NCBI GenBank assembly: GCA_000149265.1
Contig: CH003295.1
Coordinates: 202,902-266,901, forward strand
DNA: 64,000 nucleotides
DNA from: Ciona savignyi
Taxonomy: Eukaryota > Chordata > Ascidiacea > Phlebobranchia > Cionidae
Direction: 5' to 3'
Shown one piece after another: positions 24,706-37,500 of this stretch. Each line of letters begins with the position of its first letter. Positions within the stretch are counted from its first letter, which is position 1. The notes below the pieces were generated by a model, which searched no databases, had not been told where the DNA came from, and saw only the letters and a list, made by a program, of their open reading frames with translations. The position numbers and the translations under genes are program-made.

Positions 24706-27700
24706 TTACCCGAGGTTTACTGAATGATTCAAGGAAACATTCGGCTGCATTTTAAAAGACTGAACATCATTCACATCTTCTGCAATAAAACATACAACCG
24801 GTTAGTTTACGATTAAAAAAATGAAAAGTACCTGGCTAACAAATATGAATGAATTTGAAAACAGTACTTCTCATGATACTTTTATCATAAATATACAATC
24901 CAATAACTTTACCTTCTTGATACATGTCAGGCAAATGAGGAAAAGGTTGATCACTTCCAATAACCAGTGTTACCGGACCATTACTGCTGTCCTGTAAAAT
25001 GAATAGAATTTTAATATCATGACAAATCTACATTTTAATATCATGACAAATCTATCAGTAAACAAACATTTTAAACAAGCAATGCAATTCTTTTGGGCTA
25101 AAACTCATTCCCTTAATGTTATTGCCCAAAACATTACATTGTTTGTCATTGAGTCTTATGTAATATACCTGAGGAAGAATAATTTTCTGAAGATTCGGGA
25201 TTTTGATCAAGGCGTTTAAAAGGTCTGTATCAAGCTCTGCAAGATTGGAGGACCCTTTGTTCCGAACCTCCACTTCGTGAGCATTTCCTTCATGACCGTT
25301 CACAAGCATCTCAACATGTATGTCATCATCTTCGCCGGACGATAACTGGACCTCGGAATTGCCAACTAAAATAGATAAATGTGATCAGTCCAATGGTACA
25401 TTTCGGTATTTTAGAGAATTGTTATTTCTGGCAAAGCATGCTTGATGAAGTTTTTAAAACCAACTACAAGTCCTGCTTTATGTTGCAGAAATAATAAAGT
25501 TTACAACTAAAAGGTACAGAACATTTTTTTAGTTTAATCTTTTGATCTTTAACAGTAACAGCAGGTAATTAAACACAAAAAAATACCTTCAAACAGTCAA
25601 TAAAACAGATTAAAAAAGATACTATAAAAATAATATTTAGGCCACTCACAGTTAGAAGTGACTGGTTGTGCTATTTCTTCGTTATGATCGCTTACTAATA
25701 TTCCAGCGAGTTTAGTTGCAGATTCTGAATCGACATCAAGGTAAGGAAAATGCTGCAGATGCAAAATTGCTGATTGGGTGTTGACAAACGATGTTTTTAG
25801 TAAATGGTCATGTGATACATAACGTTCTGTGCAAAGCAAAAAAGAAAATGCAGATCAGAAGAAAAAAGTAGATTAAAAATCCCTAGGTTTTATAAACAAC
25901 AGTAAAGTTAAAAAGTCAAATTTTACTCATATGAAAGACACAAACAATTGATAATAGCATTCCACCATAGAAGAAAGCTACCTACAAAAATTAAAATTAT
26001 GAAAATTTCTCTTATACTAAAACCAAATGTTATACTAACCCGCTTCATGTGCTTTAAATAGTCACTGCCTTGATCGCAGGAAAATTCGCAATGATGGCAC
26101 GGATAGATCTTCAGCCCAGTGTGTTTCGTCGTATTTTTGATGTGTTTCCGCAAGTTTTCGATATTTGAGCTCCTAAAAATGTGTATTAGACAAGTACTTA
26201 ATTGTTTTGTGCAATAGTTAGGGGGTTTTTCTTTTTCCACTCTGGTCCACGCTTTCGGGCCACACCTTCTCCTAAAGCCGGTTCCCACTCAGTACTGGTC
26301 GCGCTTTACCGCACACTCTTCTTCAGGGCTTTATATTGTTTGGTTTTCATTAAATTTTGTTTGCACATTATTGTTCTTTCGCCTAGGTTTGGCGGCCGCG
26401 TCTGCTATATTTATTAAATTATATCCTTTTTTTTCAATGACGTGTTTTAACGACTGTTCGTTTTACCGTCTTTTCCTGTTCCCGTGTCGTTATTATATTC
26501 GCTTGCCATTTTTAAATACTAGGGCAAAAAATGAATAAACTAAACTAAACTAAAAATATATTGATTAAAGCCAAATTGCGTTATTAAGACATACTTTGTG
26601 CAAACCTGGTCTATTAAGAAGCACATTTAATAATAAAGCCTAATGTATGGTAGATCCAAATTAGGTACACAAAATACAAAAGGTGCACAGATAAAAAAAA
26701 TGCTTCTGGTGAAAATATAAAAAAAAGACACAAGGCCAAGGCCAGAATGGATGCCATCCACTAGAGTTACACGACAAGTACCACTAACTTAATATATAAT
26801 TTTTGGCCAAAAAATGATGTGGGGAATTATAAGATCCCAGCAGATTTTATACTATTTTTACACCTGTTTGTCAACCTCCAGTACACATGCCACTTGAGGA
26901 TTTTTTTATGGCATGCATTATTTGATGCGCATGTAAAATGTATAGTGTAAGCGGGTGCAAACTCAAACTGTCTATAATAAAACTTAAACTGTAAAATAAT
27001 CAATTTACTAATATTCAAAAAAGGTGTTTGACTACAAAATCATACATAACAATGTATATAAATAAATAAAGAAGGGATAATTCAAAATTACATATTTGTA
27101 TTTACTAAATGGTCTAAAAAGATCAATTTTTGGCCTTATGTTAATTTTACAAAAGTCATTAATTGGGTCGATCAACCCTGGGAGATTTAGAAGAATGTAT
27201 ACTTAACATAAAAATAGTTTTACCTGTATGAGCAATATGGACATTGGAAAGGTTTTGAACCAGTGTGTTGTAGTTGGTGTCGTTTTAAACCTGCAGAACA
27301 GGATGCAGAAAAAGTGCAGTGATCACATTTATATGGCTTGTATCCACTGTGTTTTCGGGAGTGTCTGGACAGTAGTTGCTTTGTCTTAGTAGAAAACGCA
27401 CATAAGTCACATTTGAAAGGTTTCTCGCCTGAAATTGACAATTTAAAGTTAAGCAATGACTGTATCTTATACAGTGAATTTGGGCCACAAATGTTGTGAT
27501 ATTTTCCTTCGTGTTCTTTTAATTATTGTTTTTTAGAGTAGCAAAAACAAAATAATTTAAGCTTTAATCTAATGACTTATAACTTTAGTCTCATAATTAT
27601 TATTTATGAATTTCACTTTGTTTGAGTACACCAGGTTACAGATACAAGTGCAGAACATCTCCATCTCTATACCAAATTAATATGAACACCTGTATGAACT

Positions 27701-30212
27701 CTTTGGTGGGCGGCTAATGCAGTGTTGGAACGAAAACCATGCCCACATTCCGGACACTTGATTGGGCGATAGCCGGTGTGAGATTGCATATGCATATTCA
27801 CTGCACTCTTTGACATGAATGACTCGTTGCACTCCTAACCAATACATAAATTTAATAAAACAAAAAAAGTTAAAATAATTTAAAGTAACAGGCTAATTCT
27901 ATGGCATTAAGGTGTTCTATCAGTTAAACTATCAACTAAAACGACCAACTTGCCACCTTTGTATTCCTAATACTTCTGAAGAAGAAATTTAGGATCAGTA
28001 CTAAAAAAAATAAATAATATACTGATTTAGCCAGCATTAAACTAAAATATTCAAAAACAATACTTATAAATAACTATTTACTGTGCAGTTGAAATTTCGT
28101 GGTCTTGTATCTTTGATTCCATGCTGAGCAATCATGTGAGAGGTCAATCGTGATTGTTGGCGGAAGGAGGATGGACACCGAGAGCACATGAAGTTATTTA
28201 CTCCTGAATGTGTATCAAGTTGCTTAACATTTATCCTCATTTGGACATGTTTTGTTAAAATATTTTTTTTTGTTAAACCAGACTCTAAAACACTTATTTC
28301 TATAATATTCTTTTATTCTCACCGAGATGCTTTTTAATGTGATAAATTAAATCAGAACGCTTAGTGAAGGAGGCTTTGCATCTGATGCACACAAATGGAA
28401 TTTTCCCGCTGTGCTTCCGGTGATGAACCAGGAATTCTTGCAGAGAGGGAAGAGGTTTCTTGCACACTGAACATGGCTGAGGAAGCTTTTCAACCGCTTT
28501 TAACAGTTCGGTCTCACCAGCAAGCATCTTAAAGTTGGTTCCGGACAGTGCCTAAATTGGTATTTATATTATTGTACGAGTAAGATTTATTTAATATTTA
28601 CTTATTATAAACCTTATACAATTATAACTTTCATGTTAAAAATAAAGAAAAATTACAGTTGACTATTTTCTCTAATGTAAGAACTGAACATATTCTCAGT
28701 AAATAAGATTGACAATTGTCCAAAGTCAAATATTTGTGTGGGTACCATGTGGGAAAATCAACCAAATAATAAACCATAGGCTATATAATGTCTTTTAAGA
28801 TGGGCTATTATGGCAATTCAACTTATGTTTTTAAATATCAAAATCTCTATGCTAATTAAAAATTCTTTTTTTGTTGGCTTTCCAAAGAGTCATATTTTAC
28901 ATACCTCTCGTTTGCAAATATGATCTGATCCTTTCATATGGTCCTCCTTTTCCTTATAAGTGGAATAAGTAAAACGACAAACACCACACACTCCTACAAC
29001 TGTAAATAAATAATTATTGTAATCTGGTACCAGTAGAGTCAGATATTTAAAACATTAAAAAATTGTTAAATACCTTTTGCCTCGGTTCCGTTTAGTTTTG
29101 CTTCAGATTGAGGAGATTTCGATTTTCTGCAATCACCAAAATCAATAGTATCAAAATGTGCATTGCCAATACAAAATATCAAAAGTGGCTGTTGATGAGT
29201 CAGCCATACAGCTATTAAATGAACATTTTCCTTTAAACCATACCACAAATTAGTCTTTTAAAGTTGTTATCACATGTCATTACCCAGACCCTTGCACCAT
29301 CTTACAAAAAACTAAAAATGTGTGTATTTCGCTGGTACCAATTCATTGCATTTATATTTAAAAACAAATGGTGTTGGTAAACAAAAAAAAACAATTAATA
29401 AACAAAACGGCAATACAATTAATAACATTTGCACCTTGTTACATCACAGCAGTTGTTCAGTGTTGACAGTTGATTAACACCTCCATTACATGGTATTTCA
29501 TCTAAACAGGATAATAGTGAGAGTTGTAAGCACTTAAACAATGAACCATATGCACTGGAGTAACAAAACCAACTAGTGTAAACAAACTTGTAAGCAACGA
29601 TGATGACATGCTACAACCACTTGTCACTAAGCAATGCTTGTAAAATGCACAAATAACAACTGCAGTCATAAGAAAAAAGGTGATATTTAATTAAACTAAA
29701 CATACCAAGCCTACCAATAAGGCAATAAGTAAACAACATCAGGAATATATTTTAAAATGGCTCTTAAAAAGCAATATGTCTATCTTTTAGGTGTATGTGT
29801 CAACAGTACACGTGCATTAACGTTCCCATTGTATAAATATAATGGTACCAAAATAACAAAATTAATACTTAAAAAATTCATGTTAGAACTATTACCTACC
29901 AATGTATTCTGCCTCTTCTAACCTCGAAGGATTGGAATGAACAGATTCAGAAAATTTGGTTCCATTAATACCTTGATCTTCAATAGAATTCTCGCGTTTA
30001 TCCAAATTAAGAATGTTTGAAGCATCAGGATGATGCAGTTGAGAATATTGAAACAGAGAATCTGCTCCACTCAAGCTTTGAATTTCACCGTCCTTGTGAG
30101 CAATGTCCATACTGCAGAACCCATCATTTGAAAGGAAGATGTCAGCGAGATCAGGAAGAGGATTTACAACCTCATCATACCTCATGAACCGCTGAATGTC
30201 ATCACTTTCCAT
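24706..30212 (-). CDS. C2H2 zinc-finger protein, multi-finger
   Basis: Thirteen minus-strand exons join in phase to 604 residues: 30212-29900, 29501-29435, 29126-29074, 28999-28905, 28551-28323, 28203-28082, 27834-27690, 27428-27224, 26172-26040, 25752-25650, 25365-25169, 24991-24913 and 24779-24706. The acidic N-terminus (MESDDIQRFMRYDEVV) precedes about nine C2H2 fingers with linkers such as HTGYRP and GEKPFKC. Most follow C-x2-C-x12-H-x3/4-H. A divergent first finger reads CGVCRFTYS, then H-x5-H-x2-C. The C-terminal 130 residues are finger-free and acidic. It is probably a nuclear DNA-binding regulator. Several fingers are split by introns. One C-x2-C pair falls across 28082/27834, and the last His of the final finger comes from the 25752 exon, which supports that acceptor. 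Not assigned to a named orthologue. Confidence 0.85.
26218..26556 (+). mobile_element. LINE-like 3' end fragment in zinc-finger gene intron
   Basis: A block richer in GC than its surroundings (gcctaggtttggcggccgcg near 26380) ends in a simple-repeat tail, aataaactaaactaaactaa. The short tandem tail on a truncated insert is typical of non-LTR retrotransposon 3' ends. No reverse-transcriptase frame remains and no target duplication was fixed. Confidence 0.5.
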
Positions 30213-30579
30213 TTTTATTAAGTTATTTGATGAAACAATGAAATGTTTTTTTAAAATTTAATAAAGTCTAGAGCAGGGCTGGATAGGATATTTATGTTTT
30301 ATTTCCTTGGAATTATTATTCACATGTGCAATTGTCAGCGTGGAAACACTGTCGGTTTACCAGAGCTATTGTAGTTTGTTGTCTATGATTAAGACGTTTC
30401 TTAAATTTTGGTAGATCCTATCAATGTACTAATTCCAGGCGATTTTCGATAAATATAGAAAGGGCTTCGGTAGTATCTGCTTGACACTCAATTTGACAGC
30501 GAGTTCGTTCTCTCATCTGCTCGAAGATAACCTTTTTTTCCGTTATTGAGGATGATGCCCGATACCACAAACCTATTTG

Positions 30580-30624
30580 ATCGGAGATATATAAACAAGA
30601 GACTCTTGTTTATATATCTCCGAT
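30580..30624. repeat. perfect inverted repeat, 22-base arms, 1-base centre
   Basis: The arm at 30580-30601 (atcggagatatataaacaag, then ag) is the exact reverse complement of 30603-30624, around a single A. Symmetry breaks abruptly on both sides. It would form a near-loopless hairpin. It lies about 370 bases upstream of the zinc-finger start codon. Confidence 0.95.
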
Positions 30625-30879
30625 TTGATTCGGTGTCGACTTCCTTTCAATGACGTCATTTTTTGAATACCAATAGTTTCTTTAAACTGCAAAATGCCCA
30701 TGCAGCAAAAAAAGAAAAGAAGATATTTCGTCATTGAAATAAAGCCGATACCGAAAAAAATATTTGTAGAAGCTGAATGGCATCTACCAATTCCTAAGAG
30801 AGAGTTGTTCATGCGGAACGACAAATATGTTTTTTTCTTTTTGTCAAGGTCGATTAATCTATTTCAAACTATATAGCGC

Positions 30880-31200
30880 CGGTTAGCTCATATGGTACCA
30901 CTACCAGTAGTGCGTTAAACTGTCAGGAGAAAGGCGATGGGTTTGAAACCAAATGCTGACTATTCGGTGGTGTGCTTGGACTATGAACTCAGTTGACATT
31001 GCTTGAAACCAAGGGGGTTAACACACGGACAATCGTCAGATCACCTCACGCCCACCGTCGGGTTACCGGAGCTATTGCACTGTGTTGCGTATGATTTACA
31101 CGTGCCTTTAGTTTGGTAGAACTCGTTAATCCTCTGGGTTCTGGCAATGTCCGTGAAGTGTCTTGCTCAAGGACACAACCGACTAGCTATAGGCCTAACG
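30880..31200. repeat. two abutting SINE units in opposite orientation
   Basis: At 30880-31008 a tRNA-like head (ccggttagctcatatggtac, later gatgggtttgaaaccaaatg) runs forward. At 31005-31200 the common family runs in reverse (aaccaagggggttaacacac, ccaccgtcgggttaccggag, gctcaaggacacaaccgact). The forward head differs from the 42755 head, so a second tRNA-like lineage may exist. Confidence 0.7.
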
Positions 31201-31300
31201 ATTAGTTTCAAACCTTAAAAGCTCAACTTCATACATTTTCCAGTAAAAACAAATTACCGCGCAAACGAAACCAATTTAAATCATTTAAACCGTCCAACTG

Positions 31301-31303
<3 letters not shown>

Positions 31304-31339
<36 letters not shown>
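31304..31339. repeat. AT dinucleotide microsatellite
   Basis: About 36 bases of alternating TA, followed by gcc and a second short TA run to about 31353. Confidence 0.9.
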
Positions 31340-31341
<2 letters not shown>

Positions 31342-31520
31342 CCTATATATATAACCCATAACCCAATCTTAACACTTTGAAACGAAACTTATGTTACAGC
31401 AGTTAAATCTATATTATGGCCGAATGTCTTCACTACGAGACAATATGTGTGTATGTATAGCTGCTTATACCACACATTTCTTTGGATTATGGTTTAGTTT
31501 TATGTAACTAAAAATAAGTT

Positions 31521-31526
31521 TTTATT
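31521..31526 (-). promoter_or_regulatory. candidate poly(A) signal of the polycystin-like gene
   Basis: Minus-strand AATAAA only about 15 bases after the TAA stop at 31541-31543. The resulting 3' UTR would be very short, so a later signal may be the one used. Confidence 0.45.
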
Positions 31527-31540
31527 AATGGATTTTATTA

Positions 31541-34500
31541 TTACATATTAAGTGTTTGGTAACTGGTGTCGCCGCTTGAATAATTTAATTCGTCGGGTGG
31601 CGGTACACCATCTTCAGGAATAGCGTTGCTGCACCACACGATTCGCAATCGGCCAGGGACTTTGGAAGGCTCAGGTTCCGGTTCCGTTTCATCCCTGTGG
31701 CCGCCAGCATCAACAGCGTCTCGACGGAAGCCCAGCCGGGCTCCCGACCCTGCATCGAAGGCGTGGCGCCGGAATCCTGCCCTCGCGTGACCGGCCGGTA
31801 GGATGGGCTCGCTTACTTTCTTTTCAACAACTGGTTCAGGTACAGGGGGCAACTCGACGACAGTTCTTGCGGCTTCGTCGAGTTCCCGGTATGGTGTAAC
31901 CAGGTCAAGATCGATAGAAACGTCACTTTCCGCCAAAGCAGGCAACTTTCTCCTTCTACGACGCCCACAGTCGGACCGTGATTTGTTCTCACAGTAGCGA
32001 CGATACAAAGCGTCCTCGTACTCCGTGACCGACGGATTCTCGATATCTGAAAACTCCTTGGGCCAAGTTGGTCTGTACTTCGAGTAAGATGACTTGAGCT
32101 TAGATGTCCGATTGAGCAAAAACGGATTGCTTTTAATGTACAGTGGGCTGTTGTAGAACGCTGGTTTTCGTCTGTTCCAACATTTAATTTTTTAGCATAC
32201 ATCAAATACAGTGATAATATAATACTCACCGCCATAGAAATAGAATCCAGGCGATGGTAAGACACTTCAGTGGCTCCAGTACTAACCCGAAGCAAAACAT
32301 GGCGATCGGTATTGCAGCCATTAAGACTGGGTCCGACAGTGCAAGGAAAAAAGCTGAGTAGCACGCAAATATTGTGCCGGCAACTTGGAAAATAGAACGA
32401 AGAATGAAATTACGTTTTCGGCAGGCTGTTCTACATTTGACCTACAAAAATCAGCAAATAAATAAGTTGTATTTAAACTAAAGAAACGTCTTAATCATAC
32501 GCAGTGTAATGGCTCCAATCACTCCTTCGGTGGGCACGAGCTGATCTGACGATTGTCTGTATAATAACGCTTAAGTATTTTTAATACCAAAAGTAAGAAA
32601 TGAATCGCTTATTCTATTTAAAAGAAAGAAAACCACAAAAATGTAAGACGATTTTTAAGATAGTATCTCACCGCAAATTAAACCCAGATATCCCTGCGTT
32701 GCGTCAGCCATCCATTGAGGAAGGGAACCACCACTCTGTGAGTTGATCAAGCTGGTCACGTTTTTCTGGTAAGCTTCGACCATTTCTTGTCTGCAAAAAG
32801 CATGTTCATACAGTCTTTTTTTTAAACTTGTACTTAAATATGTACTGGAAATCGAATTCACGCGATTTTAACATAATGCTTTAAATTTAGAAGAGCTTCA
32901 TTAGTGATAAGAGATACAGAATTGATTGTGTTTTTTATATTTATATAGAATATAATCTTACGGGGTTAACGCAAGTCCAAATATTTCCTGCAACATTCCC
33001 TTGCCTTTGTCAGTTCGTAGTGCGGTTCTGGTATGGTCTTCGGTATCTATATGCTAAAATTAAGGTTGACAATATTTACTAATGCTAGGAATATAACGCA
33101 TATGCAATAGGCCTTATTGTTCGGTGTAAGCACTTTAGACCACCGACAGCAAGATTGCGTTTTTCAAACCAGCTACTAGCTAGTCTGGCATGTTCGTGGG
33201 TAAGGAAATCCACGGACATTACTAATATCCAGGGGAATCTATTGATTTGAAACCAAATTTTATACCAACTGCTGAACACAAAGATCCCATGCAAGTGAAT
33301 CAAAAGCACAGTTGATTTCCCTGATTTCCCTGTTAAGTTTGTTCAAATTCTCCAATGTGATTAAAGTAAATTGTTTTATCCGATCCATTCGAACCGTTTT
33401 TATAATATTTTGAAGAATATGACGCTTGAATACCACAGTGTGTGATTTACCTTTTTTCTCACCCATGACGTCACTCACCTCTTCCTCTGTAGCAAATACA
33501 CTGCCGAAGCGTCTTCTTCCTTTACGCTTATACGGTGCTCGTTTGGGGGCAGCAGAAGGTTGCACCGTTTTCTGTGGCCGCACAAAGTTTAATAATTTTC
33601 GACGTCCTGTTCCTGACGACTGTTCAGGAAAGAACTGTACTTCATCATTGATTGAAACATGCTTTTCAGGTTTGGCCACATTTTTCGACTTTTCTTTGTC
33701 AACGAACTCATGATCGGCTTGTGACGCACACGTAACGTAGCTAATCGCGTCAGTGCTCATTGCGTCGCAATATGAATGGTTGATCGATTCGTCGTCTGAT
33801 GGTTTGCGTGAATCATGTTCAGACAGCCTGTGCAGAGGTGCAGCACTTGGGCGGATGTTGTCAAAATCATCAGAAAGTTCCTAAAGTGGTTTGTAACATT
33901 AAAGCTAGCAAATCACGGTAGAATTATGGTTAATGTTCGGAATGTGATGTTCGAGCAGACAGCTGAATGGTCAAAAGCGTCAGCGGTTGTGGGTTCAAAA
34001 CCAGCTCCTGGCTAGAGAGTTGTGTCTCTTTGGAAGGCACTGAACGTGCATTGTCCGAATCGATTTAATGGAAGGTACCAAAACGGCAAAGAACTAACTC
34101 AATCACACATATCACATTGCAATAGCTCAGGTAGTTAAATGTTGGGCGCAAGTTAATCTGACAATTGCTTTTTTGATAAAGCGCTTTATGTTTGTTTTTT
34201 TTGCATTAAGGAGGATAAAACAAGTATATTCTCTTCTAACTTTTTAATGTATTACCTACCGGTAAACTAAGAGAAAGACTACTCTCATTTGAAGAACCTG
34301 ACAAAGGGTTTTTCTTGATAACGACAGACTTTACACTCTCCGAATCCGAATTTACGTCTTCCGAGGGATTTTCACGCACAAAGTAATGCTGACGCTTTCG
34401 TTCGTTTTCTGACAGGTTTTTTCTTTCTTTCCTTTTTAATTGTAACTTCTCCGTATTTGTGGAGTCATTTGCTCTGCTGGTCTGAGAAGAATGGCCGCTG

Positions 34501-37500
34501 CTTTCTCGGTCGGTGGAATCGGTGGAATCTTTGTCGCAGTGTTGTTCACCTTGGACTCCATCCACGTGACGTTGGTAGTTTCGTTCCTTCACAACGACCT
34601 CTGATTCGGTCCATGCATCGTATGACGGCTCCACCTTCGGATCTCAATTCTTCTCTTGCCATCAAAGAGAGCCAGCGCCTCTTCATCCCGGAGATCCCCA
34701 ATCGCTTGAAGTTTGCCGTTTGCGCATGTCAGATCCTCTCGAACTTGACGTCTGAGACGTTCGAAGCCGATAATGACGTCATCCAGTGTGGATCTGCTGT
34801 CGTCACGACCAGCTCGGAGTAGAGATGATATTCGTTGATGAAGTTCCGCATCCTCATTCACTAACAAATTTACCAACTATCAACAAAATACCTTTCATAC
34901 CTTATTATGTAAATGAACAAAGAGAGATAAAAAACAACTACTGTATGGCCTGCAGAAGCCAATAATCAGTAGATCATTATATCTAATTTGTTGCATTATA
35001 TTGTTCTACAACCAAGAATTGTTAATCTGTATTGGTGCCAGAACAACACTTTAATGACACTCAAAAACAGGGTAAAAATCGGCAAAACGACTTGTTCTTT
35101 AAGTTAGCACTTTTCTTTTTAATCTGCACCTGTGTTTTGTTTTTCTGTCTCCTCCCACCAATCTAGCTGGAACTCTCTCTCTTTTACTTTCTCCTGGACA
35201 GCAGCTAAGCATCCTTTGACCACTCGCCTTGTGTTGGAAATCGATGCTTCAACTCTCTCGGAGAATCGAAGAAGTCGAGAAGCACACAACCTGCGTGACA
35301 CAAATTACATGATTTGGCGTATTTAGGTAGAAGCCATAACCAAACCTGGTTAAAATGGTCAAAAACGCCAAGTGCCCTTTTGCATCTGTTGCTTTTTCCA
35401 CAGCACGTTGTATGCTGGTTTGAGTGGTCGCTTTAAAAACTGCAGCTTCCAAAAACGAACAAATGGTGGATTCCATACTGACATTTAGAGGGATGTCTTG
35501 ATGAGGTTTAAAGTGGACACCCTGTGTGCGAATAGTTGGGTCAAACCATTAAACACACAGTACAGTAAAAGAGTGATTCGAACATCGAAGATACATGGCC
35601 CACTGTAAGAAAGGTTATGGTTGTGTTGCTGCTCAGTGTCATGATGTTTTACAGCCAACATGATGCACAATTCAAACGCTAGTCAAGTGTGTTATGTGCC
35701 TTTTTAAAGTAACAAAAACTGTTTACACCAAGAGAAATTTGTTATGTACAAGAAGTAATATCTCTCATGCATCACTCATAGTAAAAATAAAATTACAATC
35801 CATGGTGACAAGGAAAAAAGCAACGCTTGCACAATACTGACCAAATCAGCCATAAAGGAAATTAAGAATTGTCCAGCAATCTGCTGCTCTTTGACAGGAA
35901 GATCCCATGGAGGGGAGAGCACCTCCCTGCAATCCTCAACGCTTCCACATAGCTTTTCCTAAAACAACAAAACTCAGTCTTCATTTATTCCGAAAAAATT
36001 AGTAACATAATTTAAATTATTGAAATATTTCACATACTTTCATGAATTCTTGATAAGAATCAAGTAAGTTTGGTGTCATAGGATTCGTTTTACTTTGGGG
36101 CTTCCCTGAAAAATAGGTGAAAACATGTGATAAACTAAAGACACAAATGAAAGAACATTTTCGTTCATCAACTCAAAAACAAATCCTATATTTATTAACT
36201 CTCACCGTTGAATGTAAATTCACCCGATCTATTTAACTCAGCACGTACGGTCTGAGTAATGTCATCAGAATTAACAATATTCGATTCTTTCAGATTTTTT
36301 ACTGTAATTGAAACTGGTAAGAAAGGAGTTAAAATGCTATGTTTAAACTTACACAAAAAAGCTGCAAACAGAAATGCAAAAATAAAAACAAACAAAGAGG
36401 TAAAAATAAATAAAAGCGTTTAATGACACTTTATATTATGCTTAATCAAAACATATGCTTAACCCCAAATCGGCTGACAGAAACAAGACACACCTTCACC
36501 CAATATGTCATTTAATGATGACATCATTGCTCGGAAATGAGCAATTCGCACCACATGGATGGCAGCATCAAATACTTTGCCGATTCGATTTGTCTGGCTC
36601 GGTGGTTGGAGATCAGGCACCAGAAGCATGGATCTGGTGCTCTCAACAGTTACTTGGATAATTTGGCGGTAAAATCGAATTCGCCGCTCTAGAAAAAATC
36701 ATTTGAATCTTTTAGTTTTTTGCTTCTTTAAAAAACAACAATTAAAGGAACACACACTTGAAAAATATCATTTATATTGTTGTTATGTTTATTGTTCAAT
36801 CATAACATATATGGGAAAAGGAAAGGAGTGGAAAGCCGAGAAGTGAAACTAATTAAAATACCAATTCCACTATGTTCTGCTTCACTTTTCCGACCATCCT
36901 CACGAACAGTTGGTTTCCAAACCAATGGAAGCATTTCGCTGTAGCGAGGTCCGAGCACCATGCCACCCACCTGGTCCATGACATCATCAGAGAGAAATGA
37001 CGACAGCTCTTCGCTTATCGTGCTGTGTGGACCACACACCTAAACATTAGTGAAAAAATAGGGTTCAAAAAGAATAATAAAAGTTCTATAAAGAATATGT
37101 CAAAGTTATTAAAACCGGACAAAAAGCTTAGTTAGTGATGATAAAAAAGTGATGATAAAAAAGCTTTGTGATGATAAAAAAGGTTTATTATGACTTACCT
37201 TGCAAGTTCGGCCATGCTCTGTGACAGCATCAGCCTTATTTTTGGCAACGAGAACCCGTGTTCTAACGCATGCATCCACACACTCCTGTGCACTGCGTAG
37301 TGCGACATCATGGCGTCTCCACCATTCCAGTGGTAGTGGTTCGAATTTGGGGTCAAGTGTATACTCGTGGGGTGGCTCGCAACTAAAATATGACAGATGC
37401 AAGGGGTAAATGTACCTTTTATACCATAAAAAAAAACAAATTGTGTCTGGGGATGGAAATTCACATTTATCCCTGTCTAGAAAAACTCTGGATAAGTTAT

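Larger units (their letters stand above)
30213..31540. other. zinc-finger promoter side, palindrome and repeats
   Basis: Holds the upstream DNA of the zinc-finger gene, a perfect 45-base palindrome at 30580-30624, two abutting SINE-like units (30880-31200), an AT microsatellite (31304-31339) and the short 3' flank of the polycystin-like gene. The frame at 30694-30876 has no features of a gene. Confidence 0.6.
31541..37039 (-). other. module: loop end, TM4-TM5 and C-tail
   Basis: Exons: 37039-36862, 36688-36500, 36313-36206, 36105-36038, 35958-35842, 35602-35559, 35477-35346, 35290-35130, 34860-34745, 34634-34260, 33880-33266, 33053-32962, 32790-32672, 32383-32230 and 32171-31541. TM4 starts after SLPQWMADATQGY and contains ACYSAFFLAL; TM5 contains LEPLKCLTIAW followed by WRRKP. 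The 32383 acceptor follows a long pyrimidine tract and restores phase. The C-tail is basic (GRRRRRK) and has two imperfect repeats, AGFRRHAFDAG and LGFRRDAVDAG, then an EPEPEP stretch. The small exon 35602-35559 is the least certain. Confidence 0.65.

Noticed and set aside
30694-30876. 60-aa plus-strand frame MPMQQKKKRRYFVIEI
   Set aside because: Short, Lys/Phe-biased, no splice partners and next to repeats.
32384-32441. Longer version of the TM4-TM5 exon starting at 32441
   Set aside because: It breaks phase with the exon ending at 32672. The acceptor before 32383 has a strong pyrimidine tract, keeps phase and yields a clean TM4.
33266-33340. Walker-like GKSGKST read in exon 33880-33266
   Set aside because: It appears only in a shifted frame; the continuous frame of the exon reads EIREINCAFDSLAWD and keeps phase on both sides.
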